The translations under genes were made by a program, and so were the position numbers. Below are positions 27,786-36,127 of a stretch of 64,000 nucleotides of DNA, in pieces; positions within the stretch are counted from its first letter, which is position 1, and every line of letters starts with the position of its first letter. Source of the stretch: Nocardia concava NBRC 100430. Lineage in GTDB: Bacteria; Actinomycetota; Actinomycetes; Mycobacteriales; Mycobacteriaceae. The stretch lies in the NCBI RefSeq assembly GCF_000308815.1, contig NZ_BAFX01000061.1, positions 1 through 64,000 of the forward strand. The letters run 5' to 3'. The notes beneath the pieces were generated by a model. It was not told the origin of the DNA. It worked only from the letters and a program-made list of their open reading frames with translations, and did no database searches.

Positions 27786-28768
27786 TGCACCTCCGTGCGC
27801 AGGGTCTGCCGCAGCGTCACCGCGCTACGCGGGTCGCGGTAGGTCTGGTTGCCGCCGACTTGGACGGTGCCCGAAACCGGCAGCGGCAGGCCCAGATCCA
27901 CCGCGATGGTGCCGGTGCCGTGCATGAGGTAGTCGACGATCTCCAGCTGGCCCGCCTCGTTGGGCAGATGCCAGACAGTGGATTTCGGGGTCTGCACCAC
28001 ATTCAGTTCGATGGTGAGCTGGTTGCCGTCGCGGGCGGTCAGGGTCGCGGTGGTCACCTGCTCGAGCGGCACACTGCCGGAAACCTGTTGGCGCACCGTC
28101 CACACCGCGCCCACGCCGACCGGCTCCTGCGGGAACGCGATCGACTGGTACACCGCCTGATAGAAGGACTGTTCCAGCGCGGCGCGCGCGGTATCGGAGG
28201 TGGCGGGCTTGGGGGCCAGCTTGAGCGCGGTGATCGCGCCGAGTTCGTTGACGTCGAAGCCGACCTGCGACCCGTCGGCGGACAGCAGCGCCTTGGCGAG
28301 GGTCGGATCGGGGGAGGTGACATTGCCGAGGGTCAGCGCGACGCCGTCATTGCCGGTCTGCGCGATGAGCGGAATCGTCACCGAGGGCGGGGAGATGTCG
28401 CGCAGCGCCTGATTGTTGATCTGCTGCTCGATGTGATGCTCGGTGCTGAGCGTGACCTGCTGGGTGCAGCCCGGCTCGAGCGTGCGGCGCAGCTGTGCGC
28501 GGGGTTCGGCGCCCGGGTCGACGACGGTGGTGGTCACCGCCTCGATGGGCATGGTGACCTCTTTGTTGATGCCGACCGGCTCGGTGCCGTCGGCCTCGAC
28601 CGTGCGCTCGGTGACATCGCTGCAGCCGACGCCGAAGGCCGTCAATGTCATCGCGAGAACTACCAGCAGAACACCCGAGCGCCCGCTGCCTCGCCGCGGT
28701 GGGCGCGGGGTGCCGGAACAGGGTGCGGTGGCGTTCGCCGAGCTGGGGGATGAAGACAACACCGTCAC
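27773..28768 (-). CDS. Hypothetical lipoprotein in operon with the next lipoprotein gene
   Basis: A 331-residue exported protein. The N-terminus is Ser/Arg-rich, followed by a hydrophobic stretch (VLLVVLAMTLTAFGVGC), the lipobox ending at a Cys near residue 48. The mature part is a mixed alpha/beta protein with repeated Thr/Val-rich strands and one further Cys (LEPGCTQQVTL). The family is not recognised. The likely start is GTG at 28768, chosen for lack of better options; no clear RBS is visible. It is coupled to the downstream lipoprotein and divergent from lspA, whose product would process both. Confidence 0.72.
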   Translation of the reverse strand: MTVLSSSPSSANATAPCSGTPRPPRRGSGRSGVLLVVLAMTLTAFGVGCSDVTERTVEADGTEPVGINKEVTMPIEAVTTTVVDPGAEPRAQLRRTLEPGCTQQVTLSTEHHIEQQINNQALRDISPPSVTIPLIAQTGNDGVALTLGNVTSPDPTLAKALLSADGSQVGFDVNELGAITALKLAPKPATSDTARAALEQSFYQAVYQSIAFPQEPVGVGAVWTVRQQVSGSVPLEQVTTATLTARDGNQLTIELNVVQTPKSTVWHLPNEAGQLEIVDYLMHGTGTIAVDLGLPLPVSGTVQVGGNQTYRDPRSAVTLRQTLRTEVQWGA

Positions 28769-28853
28769 GTCGAACAGGTTACGGCGCGTTCCTGAAAAAC
28801 AGCTGGGATCACGAGGGGGACGGCCATTCGAAGTCGCTGGGCGGGGATGAGGA

Positions 28854-29531
28854 ATGATGGGCAGGGTGAGTACCGACCGCCCGCGCGAATCCGGCGCAGA
28901 GGAACCCGATATCGCAGCGGAACCCGAGACGTCGCCAGAGTCCGAGGACGCTGCCTCGTCGAAGGCCGAGTCGCAGGACGCCGAGGCCGCATCGAAGGAG
29001 ACCGCGGCATCGCAGCCGCTACGGCTGCGCAACCTGCTGGTGATCGCCGCGGTGGTGCTGGCGCTGGACCTGCTGACCAAGACCATCGTGGTCGCGACCA
29101 TGACCCCCGGCAAGCCGATCTATCTCATCGGTGACTGGGCGCGCCTGACCCTGGTCCGCAATCCGGGCGCGGCGTTCTCCATGGCCACCGGCATGACCTG
29201 GCTGCTGACCCTGGTCGCGGCCGCCGTGGTGATCGGTGTCGTCCGGATCGGCCGCACGCTGCGCTCGCTGCCGTGGGCCATCGGCCTGGGCATGGTGCTG
29301 GGCGGCGCGCTCGGCAATCTCATCGACCGGTTGTTCCGCGCGCCCGGGCCGCTGCAGGGACATGTGGTGGATTTCGTGGCCGTCGGCTGGTGGCCGGTGT
29401 TCAATGTGGCCGATTCCTCGATCGTGTGCGGCGCGATCCTGCTGGTGGCGTTGACCGTGTTCGGTTACGAACCCGACGGCAGCCGCATGCACCGCGAGCA
29501 CGCGACGAGCGCGAAGGGGGAGACCGCATGA
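28854..29531 (+). CDS. lspA: Lipoprotein signal peptidase (signal peptidase II)
   Basis: A 225-residue aspartic membrane peptidase that removes prolipoprotein signal peptides. Four hydrophobic segments lie at about 63-80, 114-131, 146-160 and 186-203. The catalytic aspartates are in [12 protein letters not shown] and [26 protein letters not shown] is a family motif. An acidic, disordered N-terminal extension of about 55 residues is longer than in E. coli but common in actinobacteria. The start is ATG 28854 or the adjacent 28857. Its TGA overlaps the ATG of the pseudouridine synthase gene, as in many bacteria. Confidence 0.95.
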   Translation: MMGRVSTDRPRESGAEEPDIAAEPETSPESEDAASSKAESQDAEAASKETAASQPLRLRNLLVIAAVVLALDLLTKTIVVATMTPGKPIYLIGDWARLTLVRNPGAAFSMATGMTWLLTLVAAAVVIGVVRIGRTLRSLPWAIGLGMVLGGALGNLIDRLFRAPGPLQGHVVDFVAVGWWPVFNVADSSIVCGAILLVALTVFGYEPDGSRMHREHATSAKGETA

Positions 29532-30454
29532 GGGAGACCCGCAGTATGCCGGTGCCCGACGGGCTGGACGGCATGCGTGTCGATGCCGGACTGTCGCGGC
29601 TGCTGGGGCTGTCGCGCACGGCGGTGGCCTCGATGGCCGAGGAAGGCGCGGTCCAGCTGGACGGCGTCGCGGCCGGGAAGTCGGATCGGCTGAGCGCCGG
29701 GGCGTGGCTGGAGGTCGAATTCCCCGAACCCAAGCGCGAACTCACGGTCGAGGCGACGCCGGTGGACGGGATGAAGATCCTCTACGCCGATGACGACATC
29801 GTGGCGGTCGACAAACCCGTTGGGGTGGCGGCGCATACGGGTGTCGGCTGGAGCGGGCCGACCGTGGTCGGCGGGCTGGCGGCCATGGGGTACCGCATCT
29901 CGACCTCGGGAGCCCATGAGCGGCAAGGGATCGTGCACCGGTTGGACGTCGGCACCTCCGGTGTGATGGTGGTGGCGCAGTCCGAGCACGCGTACACGCA
30001 GCTGAAGCGGGCGTTCAAGTACCGGACGGTGGAGAAGAAGTATCACGCGCTGGTGCAGGGGCATCCGGATCCGTCGAGCGGCACCATCGACGCGCCGATC
30101 GGGCGGGCGCGGGGCAACGACTGGAAGTTCGCGGTTACCGCGGACGGGCGGCCGTCGGTGACGCACTACGACACGATCGAGGCGTTCCAGGCCGCGAGCC
30201 TGCTCGACATCCACCTGGAAACCGGTCGCACCCACCAGATTCGCGTGCACTTCTCGGCCGTGCGGCATCCCTGCTGCGGTGACCTGACCTACGGCGCGGA
30301 CCCGCGCCTGGCCGAGCGGCTGGGGCTGGAACGGCAGTGGCTGCACGCGCGGCAGCTGGGCTTCAATCATCCGGCCGACGGGCGCTGGGTGGAGATCACC
30401 AGCGAGTACCCGGCCGACCTGGAACATGCTCTTGACGTGCTGCGCGCACACTGA
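29528..30454 (+). CDS. rluD: RluA-family pseudouridine synthase
   Basis: A 308-residue RNA-modifying enzyme. An S4-like RNA-binding segment is at about 15-75. The catalytic domain contains [18 protein letters not shown], with the catalytic Asp, then KKYHALVQG and [19 protein letters not shown], followed by LHARQLGF. It is the usual partner of lspA. The ATG at 29528 overlaps the lspA stop (ATGA). RluD in E. coli modifies 23S rRNA helix 69; specificity here is inferred from family only. Confidence 0.92.
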   Translation: MRETRSMPVPDGLDGMRVDAGLSRLLGLSRTAVASMAEEGAVQLDGVAAGKSDRLSAGAWLEVEFPEPKRELTVEATPVDGMKILYADDDIVAVDKPVGVAAHTGVGWSGPTVVGGLAAMGYRISTSGAHERQGIVHRLDVGTSGVMVVAQSEHAYTQLKRAFKYRTVEKKYHALVQGHPDPSSGTIDAPIGRARGNDWKFAVTADGRPSVTHYDTIEAFQAASLLDIHLETGRTHQIRVHFSAVRHPCCGDLTYGADPRLAERLGLERQWLHARQLGFNHPADGRWVEITSEYPADLEHALDVLRAH

Positions 30455-30466
30455 TCGGATTCCTGG

Positions 30467-31129
30467 GTGGATGCAACGACGCTGCGCCGCGCCGGGATCG
30501 CCACGGCGGTCGTACTTTTCGCGGTTCTGATCGTCGTCCTGGGGTGGGCCATCCCGCCCCGGGCGGCGATCATCGCCACGGACCGGCTGGGGCCGGAGGG
30601 CGGCGAGCCGGTCGCGCAGTATCTGGCGCGGGCGCAGATGTCGTTGGAGGGCAGCGATTCCGGTGAGCACTGGGCGCTGATGTCCTTCAGCCCGGGCATC
30701 ACCGCCGAGCGGATTCCCGAATTCAGCGGCGGCCTGCGGATTTCACAGGTCGAGTACCACGTGTCCGTCGACCGGGTCGCGACCCCGATTCTGGCTGTCG
30801 GCGTGCCGGCCGGTGATGCGGCCGCGGTCGCCTCGATCAAATCGGCTGCGGGGCAGGTGGAAACGACACCGACCTTCGACGATCGGTCGGCGCGGGTCAA
30901 GAAGCTCGTCGCCGCCCGCTTGAATGCCAACTGTCCGTGCGTCGTCGGTGTGGTCCTGCACGGCACCCTCCCGCAACTCCGAAACCTGGCCTCCCACCCA
31001 GGAGTTCGCGCCGTCGAGGCCCTCCCCGAAGACGCCCCGGCGGGCGTCTTCGCCGTATCACCGCTGCTCCCAGAACAACTCGACACGGCCAGCCCCACAC
31101 CCGACGACGCACCCGTCCCCGAGCCCTGA
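30467..31129 (+). CDS. Hypothetical membrane-anchored protein
   Basis: A 220-residue protein with one hydrophobic segment at about 10-30 and a presumably extracytoplasmic remainder. The body (HWALMSFSPGITAERIPEFS, SQVEYHVSVDRVATPIL) and the NCPCVVGVVLHG motif are not recognised as a named family. The C-terminus is Pro/Asp-rich. The start is GTG at 30467, with no good RBS. It overlaps the next gene by one base (TGATG) and probably forms an operon with rluD and the following gene. Confidence 0.75.
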   Translation: MDATTLRRAGIATAVVLFAVLIVVLGWAIPPRAAIIATDRLGPEGGEPVAQYLARAQMSLEGSDSGEHWALMSFSPGITAERIPEFSGGLRISQVEYHVSVDRVATPILAVGVPAGDAAAVASIKSAAGQVETTPTFDDRSARVKKLVAARLNANCPCVVGVVLHGTLPQLRNLASHPGVRAVEALPEDAPAGVFAVSPLLPEQLDTASPTPDDAPVPEP

Positions 31130-31776
31130 TGCTCCTGTTCCTACTGGCCCTGGCGGGCTTCGCGTTCCTCGACTCGCTCGACATGCTCCTGGTCGGCGTC
31201 ACCACCGCGGTGGTCTTCGACAGCCGCCTGAGCCGCCGCTCGCCACTCCCCGGCGCCCTCAGCTTCCTAGCCGGAGTCTTCGCTGTCACAACGACTTTCG
31301 GCATCACCTTCGTCCTGGGCCTCCACTTCCTGACCAATCTGGTCAGCTTCGACATCACTCCGACGATGCGCTACTGGGCCGAACTCCTGGTCGGCGCAAT
31401 CCTGCTGTTTCTGGGCAGCGTGCGTCTATCGAAGGGCGGCGGTGACGCCCCGGTCGTCCCGCCCTGGGCGCTGGAGGCCCGCCGAAAACCGCTGCTACTA
31501 GGCCTCGTCGGCATAGTTATCGGCCTGGCGCAGTCCCCGACCGCAGTCCCGTACCTAGCGGCCCTGACCATGATCTCGGCCCGCGACCCCCACCCGCCCC
31601 TGTGGCCTCTGATCATCGTCATCTACTGCGGGATCGCCCTCCTACCACCGACCCTGATCCTGTTGACCTCCCTCATGCCCTCGACCCGCGCACGCAAGTT
31701 CTATCGATCGCTGATCCGAGCCCTGAAACGCTTCGGCCCATGTCGATCCGCCTCCTGCTTCTACTGGCAGGCGTAG
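31129..31776 (+). CDS. GAP-family (Sap) membrane protein with an apparent frameshift near the end
   Basis: The intact frame is 215 residues with five to six hydrophobic helices: LLFLLALAGFAFLDSLDMLL, then LPGALSFLAGVFAVTTTFGI, and so on. The pattern matches the GAP/LysE-like superfamily, whose mycobacterial members help export glycolipids. The last helix is missing: after RALKRFG the frame runs into GPCRSASCFYWQA and stops. In another frame, from 31740 to 31817, the sequence reads MSIRLLLLLAGVALITDALI. That supplies the missing helix and a TAG at 31815-31817. One missing C in the CCC run at 31737-31739 would restore the 230-residue protein. Confidence 0.78.
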   Translation: MLLFLLALAGFAFLDSLDMLLVGVTTAVVFDSRLSRRSPLPGALSFLAGVFAVTTTFGITFVLGLHFLTNLVSFDITPTMRYWAELLVGAILLFLGSVRLSKGGGDAPVVPPWALEARRKPLLLGLVGIVIGLAQSPTAVPYLAALTMISARDPHPPLWPLIIVIYCGIALLPPTLILLTSLMPSTRARKFYRSLIRALKRFGPCRSASCFYWQA

Positions 31777-31813
31777 CCCTGATCACCGACGCCCTGATCC
31801 ACCACGCCGCTCT

Positions 31814-32606
31814 CTAGCTCTCGCCGCGCGTGATGATGCCGAGCAATCGGCCATGGGTATCGGCGTCGGCGGCAGCGATCAGACCGTGCGGGGGAGTGTG
31901 CAGGGGTTGGCCGCCGAGTCCGCTGAGGGCGCACCCGGCCGCGCGGCAGACGGCGATGCCCGCCGCGAAGTGGACGTCGTCCCGTAGATCGCGGTCGACG
32001 ACGTAGGCAGCCCGACGCCCCGCCGCGACCCAGGCCAACGCCAGCGAAGTGGAGAGGACGCGGGGATAGAAGTCGGCGGTGAACGCGGTGTCGCCGAACA
32101 GCTTCGCCGCGGAGAACCAATCCGTGTACGGGGTTGGATTGTCGGCGTCGACTTCCACCAGGCGGCTCGCGGCTCGAGGCCGCAGCGGATGGTCCTCGCC
32201 GTCGCGTCGGACGGCGGCGGTTGCGCCGTCGGTCCAAGAAGACCTCGGCGGCAAAGGGGTCCGCTACGGCAGCGGCGGTGATCGTGTCTCCCACCTTCAG
32301 TGCGATATTCACGGCCACGAGTGGGGTGGCGGCGGCGAAATTACGTGTGCCGCACAGAGGGTCGATCAGCCAGGTTCGGTCCGAGATCTCACCGGTGTTG
32401 CCGGACTCCTCGGCCAGGAAGTGGTCGGTGGGGCGTGCTGCCCGCAGGATATCGAGGATCGTTCGTTCGGCCTCGAGATCGGCTTGGGTCGCGAAGTCGT
32501 CGGAGCCCTTGTCATGGCGGGTGATCGGGGCGTGGAATTGGCTGCGGATCACGCCGGCGGCGGCTTCGGCTGCTCGGATGGCAAGTGCGACATCGGGTTC
32601 GTTCAC
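31814..32606 (-). pseudogene. Inositol monophosphatase-family gene disrupted by a one-base frameshift
   Basis: From a GTG at 32606, the first 122 codons encode RAAEAAAGVIRSQFHAPITRHD, KGSDDFATQADLEAERTIL, LAEESGNTGEISDRTWLIDPLCGTRNF, AVNIALKVGDTITAAAVADP. These carry the phosphatase metal-site motifs (EES and DPLxGTxNF). The frame then turns into Arg-rich nonsense. The rest of the family fold (WTDGATAAVRRDGEDHPLRP, WVAAGRRAAYVVDRDLRDDVHFAAG, ADTHGRLLGI) continues in another frame to a TAG at 31814-31816. The shift lies in TCTTCTTGG at 32236-32243; removal of one T restores the reading. It may be real decay or a sequencing error. Confidence 0.82.
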
Positions 32607-32711
32607 GGAACGAACATTACCTCGGCTCTGAAATGCGCGAAGTTCTGAAATGTGTTGTATCACAATGGAATTCGGCTTCCGTGGCGATCTTTGGGGGCGT
32701 AGAATTAGCAC

Positions 32712-34163
32712 ATGGGTTCGAAAGGGGAGACACTCGACAGCTGCGGGCTTACCGAATTGGAAGCCGCAGTCCGCAACTGCGCCGACCGGGTGCAGTACGG
32801 CGACCTGTCCTCGCTGTCCGGTGAGGATGTGGTGGCGGTGATGCAGCGCGTGGAGACCTGCCAGCGTCAGCTTTCGGCGTTGGGGTCCAAGCTGATCATC
32901 GAGGCCAGCGACCGTGGTCTGCCCGAATCCAGCGGTGCGGGTTCGCCGGTGGCGTTCCTGCGTCATACCCTGCATTTGACCCGTCACGACGCCTCGACCC
33001 GCATCAAGATCGCTGCGCAGGTCGGGGAATTCCACCAGGCGAACGGACAGCTCGCCCCGCCGGTGCTGGAGGTGACCGCCGAAGCCTATGAGGCAGGCGA
33101 CATCTCACGCGATCATGTCCGCAACATCGTCGACGTCATGAACCACCTGCCCGCTGATGTGCCGGTCGAAACCCGTGCCGAGACCGAGCAGATCCTGGTC
33201 AACTACTGCTGCGAGGGCTGGCCCGACGACCTGCCCCGCATGGGCCGCGAAATCCTGGCCCGCCTGGATCCCGAAGGCACGGTGGTCAGTGACGCGGATC
33301 GTCACCGCCGTCGCGGGATCAAGGTGGGCCGCCCGGGTATTGACGGGATGTCGTGGATCGAGGGCTGGATCACCCCGCAGTTGCGGGCGTTGTTGGATGC
33401 GTTCTTCGCCAAGTACGCCCGCCCGGGCATGTGCAACAGCGACGACGCCGACAGCCCGCACGTGTCGGATGCTTTGATCGACTCGAAGGTGCTGGACGCG
33501 GCCGCGCGCCGGGATCGCCGTGATGCGGGGCAGCGGGTGCATGATGCGTTCATCGCCCTGTTGCAGCCCGACTTGGATCTGCGCAAGCTCGGCTCCCATC
33601 GCGGCATGCCGGTGCAGGTCACCTTGCAGATGAATCTGGCGGATTTGGAGCGGGGTTCGGGTCTTGCGACCACCGCCTCCGGTGTCCAGATGTCGATCAA
33701 CGAAGCGTTGAAGATGGCGGGCGGTACTCGCCCGGTGTTGATCGTGAACGATGACAAGGGGATTCCGCTCTACCTCGGGTACGGGCAGCGCATCGCGTCC
33801 TGCGGGCAGCGGTGGGGATTGCTGGCGCGCGATCGGGGCTGCACCTTCCCGGGTTGCGATGCCCCGGCGGATATGTGCGCGGCGCACCATGTCACCGACT
33901 GGGTCAAGGGTGGCCCGACCGACTTGGACAACCTGGCGCTGGTCTGTGATCACCACCACGCGTTGGTGAACGACAGCGTGAACGGGTGGAAGACGGTGAT
34001 GTTGGGTAAGGAATCCCGGCATAGCGGTCGGATCGGGTGGATCGCGCCGAAGGCCCTCGACCCCACGGCCACACCGCGAGTCAACGAGAAGCATCACGTC
34101 GGGCAGCGGGTCGCCGCTGCGGTGGAAGCCAGTTGCCGGGAGTGGGGTTCAACGGCTGCGTGA
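32712..34163 (+). CDS. DUF222/HNH endonuclease-like protein of the 13E12 repeat family
   Basis: A 483-residue protein. The N-terminal DUF222 domain (about 20-300) is helical. The C-terminal HNH nuclease domain has DRGCTFPGCDAPADMCAAHH, then VTDWVKGGPTDLDNLALVCDHHHALVND, so the zinc-binding cysteines and catalytic histidines are present. Homologues include the REP13E12 family of M. tuberculosis, which is multi-copy and in some copies carries the phiRv1 attachment site. The ATG at 32712 was chosen. No terminal repeats or integrase were seen around it here. Substrate and role are not known. Confidence 0.9.
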   Translation: MGSKGETLDSCGLTELEAAVRNCADRVQYGDLSSLSGEDVVAVMQRVETCQRQLSALGSKLIIEASDRGLPESSGAGSPVAFLRHTLHLTRHDASTRIKIAAQVGEFHQANGQLAPPVLEVTAEAYEAGDISRDHVRNIVDVMNHLPADVPVETRAETEQILVNYCCEGWPDDLPRMGREILARLDPEGTVVSDADRHRRRGIKVGRPGIDGMSWIEGWITPQLRALLDAFFAKYARPGMCNSDDADSPHVSDALIDSKVLDAAARRDRRDAGQRVHDAFIALLQPDLDLRKLGSHRGMPVQVTLQMNLADLERGSGLATTASGVQMSINEALKMAGGTRPVLIVNDDKGIPLYLGYGQRIASCGQRWGLLARDRGCTFPGCDAPADMCAAHHVTDWVKGGPTDLDNLALVCDHHHALVNDSVNGWKTVMLGKESRHSGRIGWIAPKALDPTATPRVNEKHHVGQRVAAAVEASCREWGSTAA

Positions 34164-34653
34164 GGCCCGGCTGCTCGTCTACGTCTGGTGTGCGCAGGGA
34201 CGGGGAAGTGTGGTTGCTTCGCCTGCCCTACCGGACTGGGGCTGACGCCAAGTTGGGAGCCGCCCCCGCCGATCCCGGCCCACGGACTGCACGCATCACC
34301 TTCACAGACAACAGAACAAGAACCAAACCCCCAAGCACCAGTGATCATTGACAACTCCACAGGGTTTCTCACCCCGTCTGTTCGTCGAGCGGCACATCCT
34401 GGAGGGCCTTTGTCCGGCTCCTCCCTAATCCCGCCTCCAGGATGTTCCTCTCGATGACAGCAACCGGGCGAATCGGACACGCGCCGGGCGTCTTTGAGTG
34501 TTCTTCCCCGGGCCGCTGCGCGCCCGAGCCTCGAGGAGGCTGGTCCCGCCACCGAGGTGCCCAACCCAGCCCCCTCCCCACCCCTCCTCCTGGCGTCTTT
34601 TGTCTTTGTTTCTTTTCTCTCTTTATCTTTTCTTCTTTTGTCTCTTGGTCTTT
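34164..34653. other. Long intergenic region with an inverted repeat and a pyrimidine-rich tract
   Basis: This 490-base gap holds no convincing gene; several short open frames show no family motifs. A 24-base imperfect inverted repeat (three mismatches) is at 34382-34405 and 34434-34457 with a 28-base loop. A striking AT-rich, almost pure C/T tract runs from about 34595 to 34655 on the + strand, directly after the stop of the minus-strand PPOX gene. It is unlike the GC-rich surroundings. It may be a scar of transferred DNA or a transcript-end element. Confidence 0.6.
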
Positions 34654-35175
34654 TCAGTGATCGAACTGCCAGCGGGTGGCGCCGTGGGGGTCTGTCAGGG
34701 CAAGCCCGACCGCTGTGTGAATGGTGAAGCGGTACAGGTCCCACGGTCCCGGCCCGGCGCTCTGCGCGCTGTAAGGCGCGGTTATCGCATTGCCGGATCG
34801 TTCTGCGGGCCAGCCGGACTCGCGGAAGACGGCGGCGACCCGGTCGATCTCTCCGGGGTCGACAACGCGTTGCGCGACACCGGAGAGGACGAGGTCCACT
34901 TCGGGGAAGCGGAACGACAGCGTGCAGTACGGGTTTCCGGCCAGGTTCCGGGACTTCTTGGTACCCGGTCCGCTGGTGAAGTACAGGGTGCCGCCGGTTT
35001 CGATGCAGCCGATACCGGCGGAACTGGGTTTGCCGCTGGGGCTGACGGTTCCGAGGAACGCGGCCGTTTCGGCCAACCCGATGCCGGCTTCGGCGGCTTT
35101 GCGGACGAGGTCCCAAGGTAGTTGGCCGGTGCCGTAGATATTGAGGTCCTGCGCTGATATCGGATCATTGAGCAT
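34654..35175 (-). CDS. Pyridoxamine 5'-phosphate oxidase-fold (PPOX/F420-type) protein
   Basis: A 173-residue split-barrel flavin/F420-binding protein. Family features are AETAAFLGTVSPSGKPSSAG, TGGTLYFTSGPGTKKSRNLAGNP, CTLSFRFPEVDLVLSGVAQRV and VFRESGWPAE. The fold is used by F420-dependent reductases and PNPOx-like enzymes; the cofactor cannot be decided. GAGGAG precedes the ATG at 35175. It is 9 bases from the upstream thioesterase gene, so the two share an operon. Confidence 0.85.
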   Translation of the reverse strand: MLNDPISAQDLNIYGTGQLPWDLVRKAAEAGIGLAETAAFLGTVSPSGKPSSAGIGCIETGGTLYFTSGPGTKKSRNLAGNPYCTLSFRFPEVDLVLSGVAQRVVDPGEIDRVAAVFRESGWPAERSGNAITAPYSAQSAGPGPWDLYRFTIHTAVGLALTDPHGATRWQFDH

Positions 35176-35184
35176 GGTGTCTCC

Positions 35185-35973
35185 TCAGCCCGCGGGCCGG
35201 AGCTGGGCTATGGCTCGCGGATCGTGGTCTACGGAGAACCAGAGGGTCAGTGCGTCTGACGTCCGGGTGGTGTGGATGTCGAGGGGTTCGCCGTAGCGGA
35301 TGGGCTTGTTGTATTCCAGCACGAAGCGGTGGGGGGATTGGGTGAGTTCGGCGTCGTCGGCGGTGAATTCGTGGACGGCGTGCCAGTAGGCGGTGTTGGT
35401 GATGTGCTGGAAATGGTCGGTGTCGGTGCGGCGCAGGGGGAATCGGGTGCCGGGGCCGTCGGGGAGGGGTGCGTCGAGCCATTGCTTCCAGCGCAGGCGG
35501 TGTTCGTCGGTGGTGGTGCACATGAGGTCGAAGAACTCGTCGTGGACGCGGGACGGGCTCATCGTGTCCTTGTTCATGTGGATCCAGAAACCCTCGGTCT
35601 CGATCAACCCGCCGTTGTCGGAGTCGATGCGGGCCCGCATGGTGCACCAGCGCGGGGAGATGCCGGAGCACCAGCGGCGGATGCGGAGTTGGGCGGGCCA
35701 GGTGATGGGGCTGAGCACGTCGATGACGGTGCGGCGGCAGATCCAGTGCGGGTGGGATTCGAGGGCGTCCATGTGGACGAGGTGGTCGACGCCCGCGTCC
35801 TGTAGGTGCCGCGCGATGCCGTCGATGCGCAGGTACTGGTTCTCGTCCATATCGACGGTGCCGAGGCGGCGGGTGACGTCGAAGATATGGCCCGAACCGG
35901 GCACCGGCGCCAGGGGCCGGGTGAGCGGGTGGGGTTCGATCGGGGTGGGACGGTCTACGAGCTGGTTCATCAT
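35185..35973 (-). CDS. Acyl-ACP thioesterase family protein
   Basis: A 262-residue double-hotdog enzyme like plant FatA/FatB and mycobacterial homologues, releasing fatty acids from ACP or CoA. First hotdog: FDVTRRLGTVDMDENQYLRI, DGIARHLQDAGVDHL, WICRRTVIDVLSPITWP. Second hotdog: FPLRRTDTDHFQHITNTAYWHAV and VLEYNKPIRYGEPLDI. The ATG at 35973 was chosen because GGAGG lies 8 bases before; ATG 35997 would add eight residues. It is the first gene of an operon with the PPOX-fold protein. The acyl substrate is not known. Confidence 0.87.
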   Translation of the reverse strand: MMNQLVDRPTPIEPHPLTRPLAPVPGSGHIFDVTRRLGTVDMDENQYLRIDGIARHLQDAGVDHLVHMDALESHPHWICRRTVIDVLSPITWPAQLRIRRWCSGISPRWCTMRARIDSDNGGLIETEGFWIHMNKDTMSPSRVHDEFFDLMCTTTDEHRLRWKQWLDAPLPDGPGTRFPLRRTDTDHFQHITNTAYWHAVHEFTADDAELTQSPHRFVLEYNKPIRYGEPLDIHTTRTSDALTLWFSVDHDPRAIAQLRPAG

Positions 35974-36127
35974 CGGCAGAACCTCCGGATCATCCATCCG
36001 AGTAAGTGCCCCCGAGCGTAGTGCGGAACCCGTAAAGACCACGGCTGGCCGGGTCGGCGTGCCCGCGAAGTGAGTAACGTCGTGATAGATCGATGTGGAC
36101 GCATCGGAGCGGAAGAGGCGAGCACAG

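Noticed and set aside
34164..34653. Small open frames between the 13E12-type and PPOX genes
   Set aside because: No RBS, no motif and mixed composition; probably not genes.
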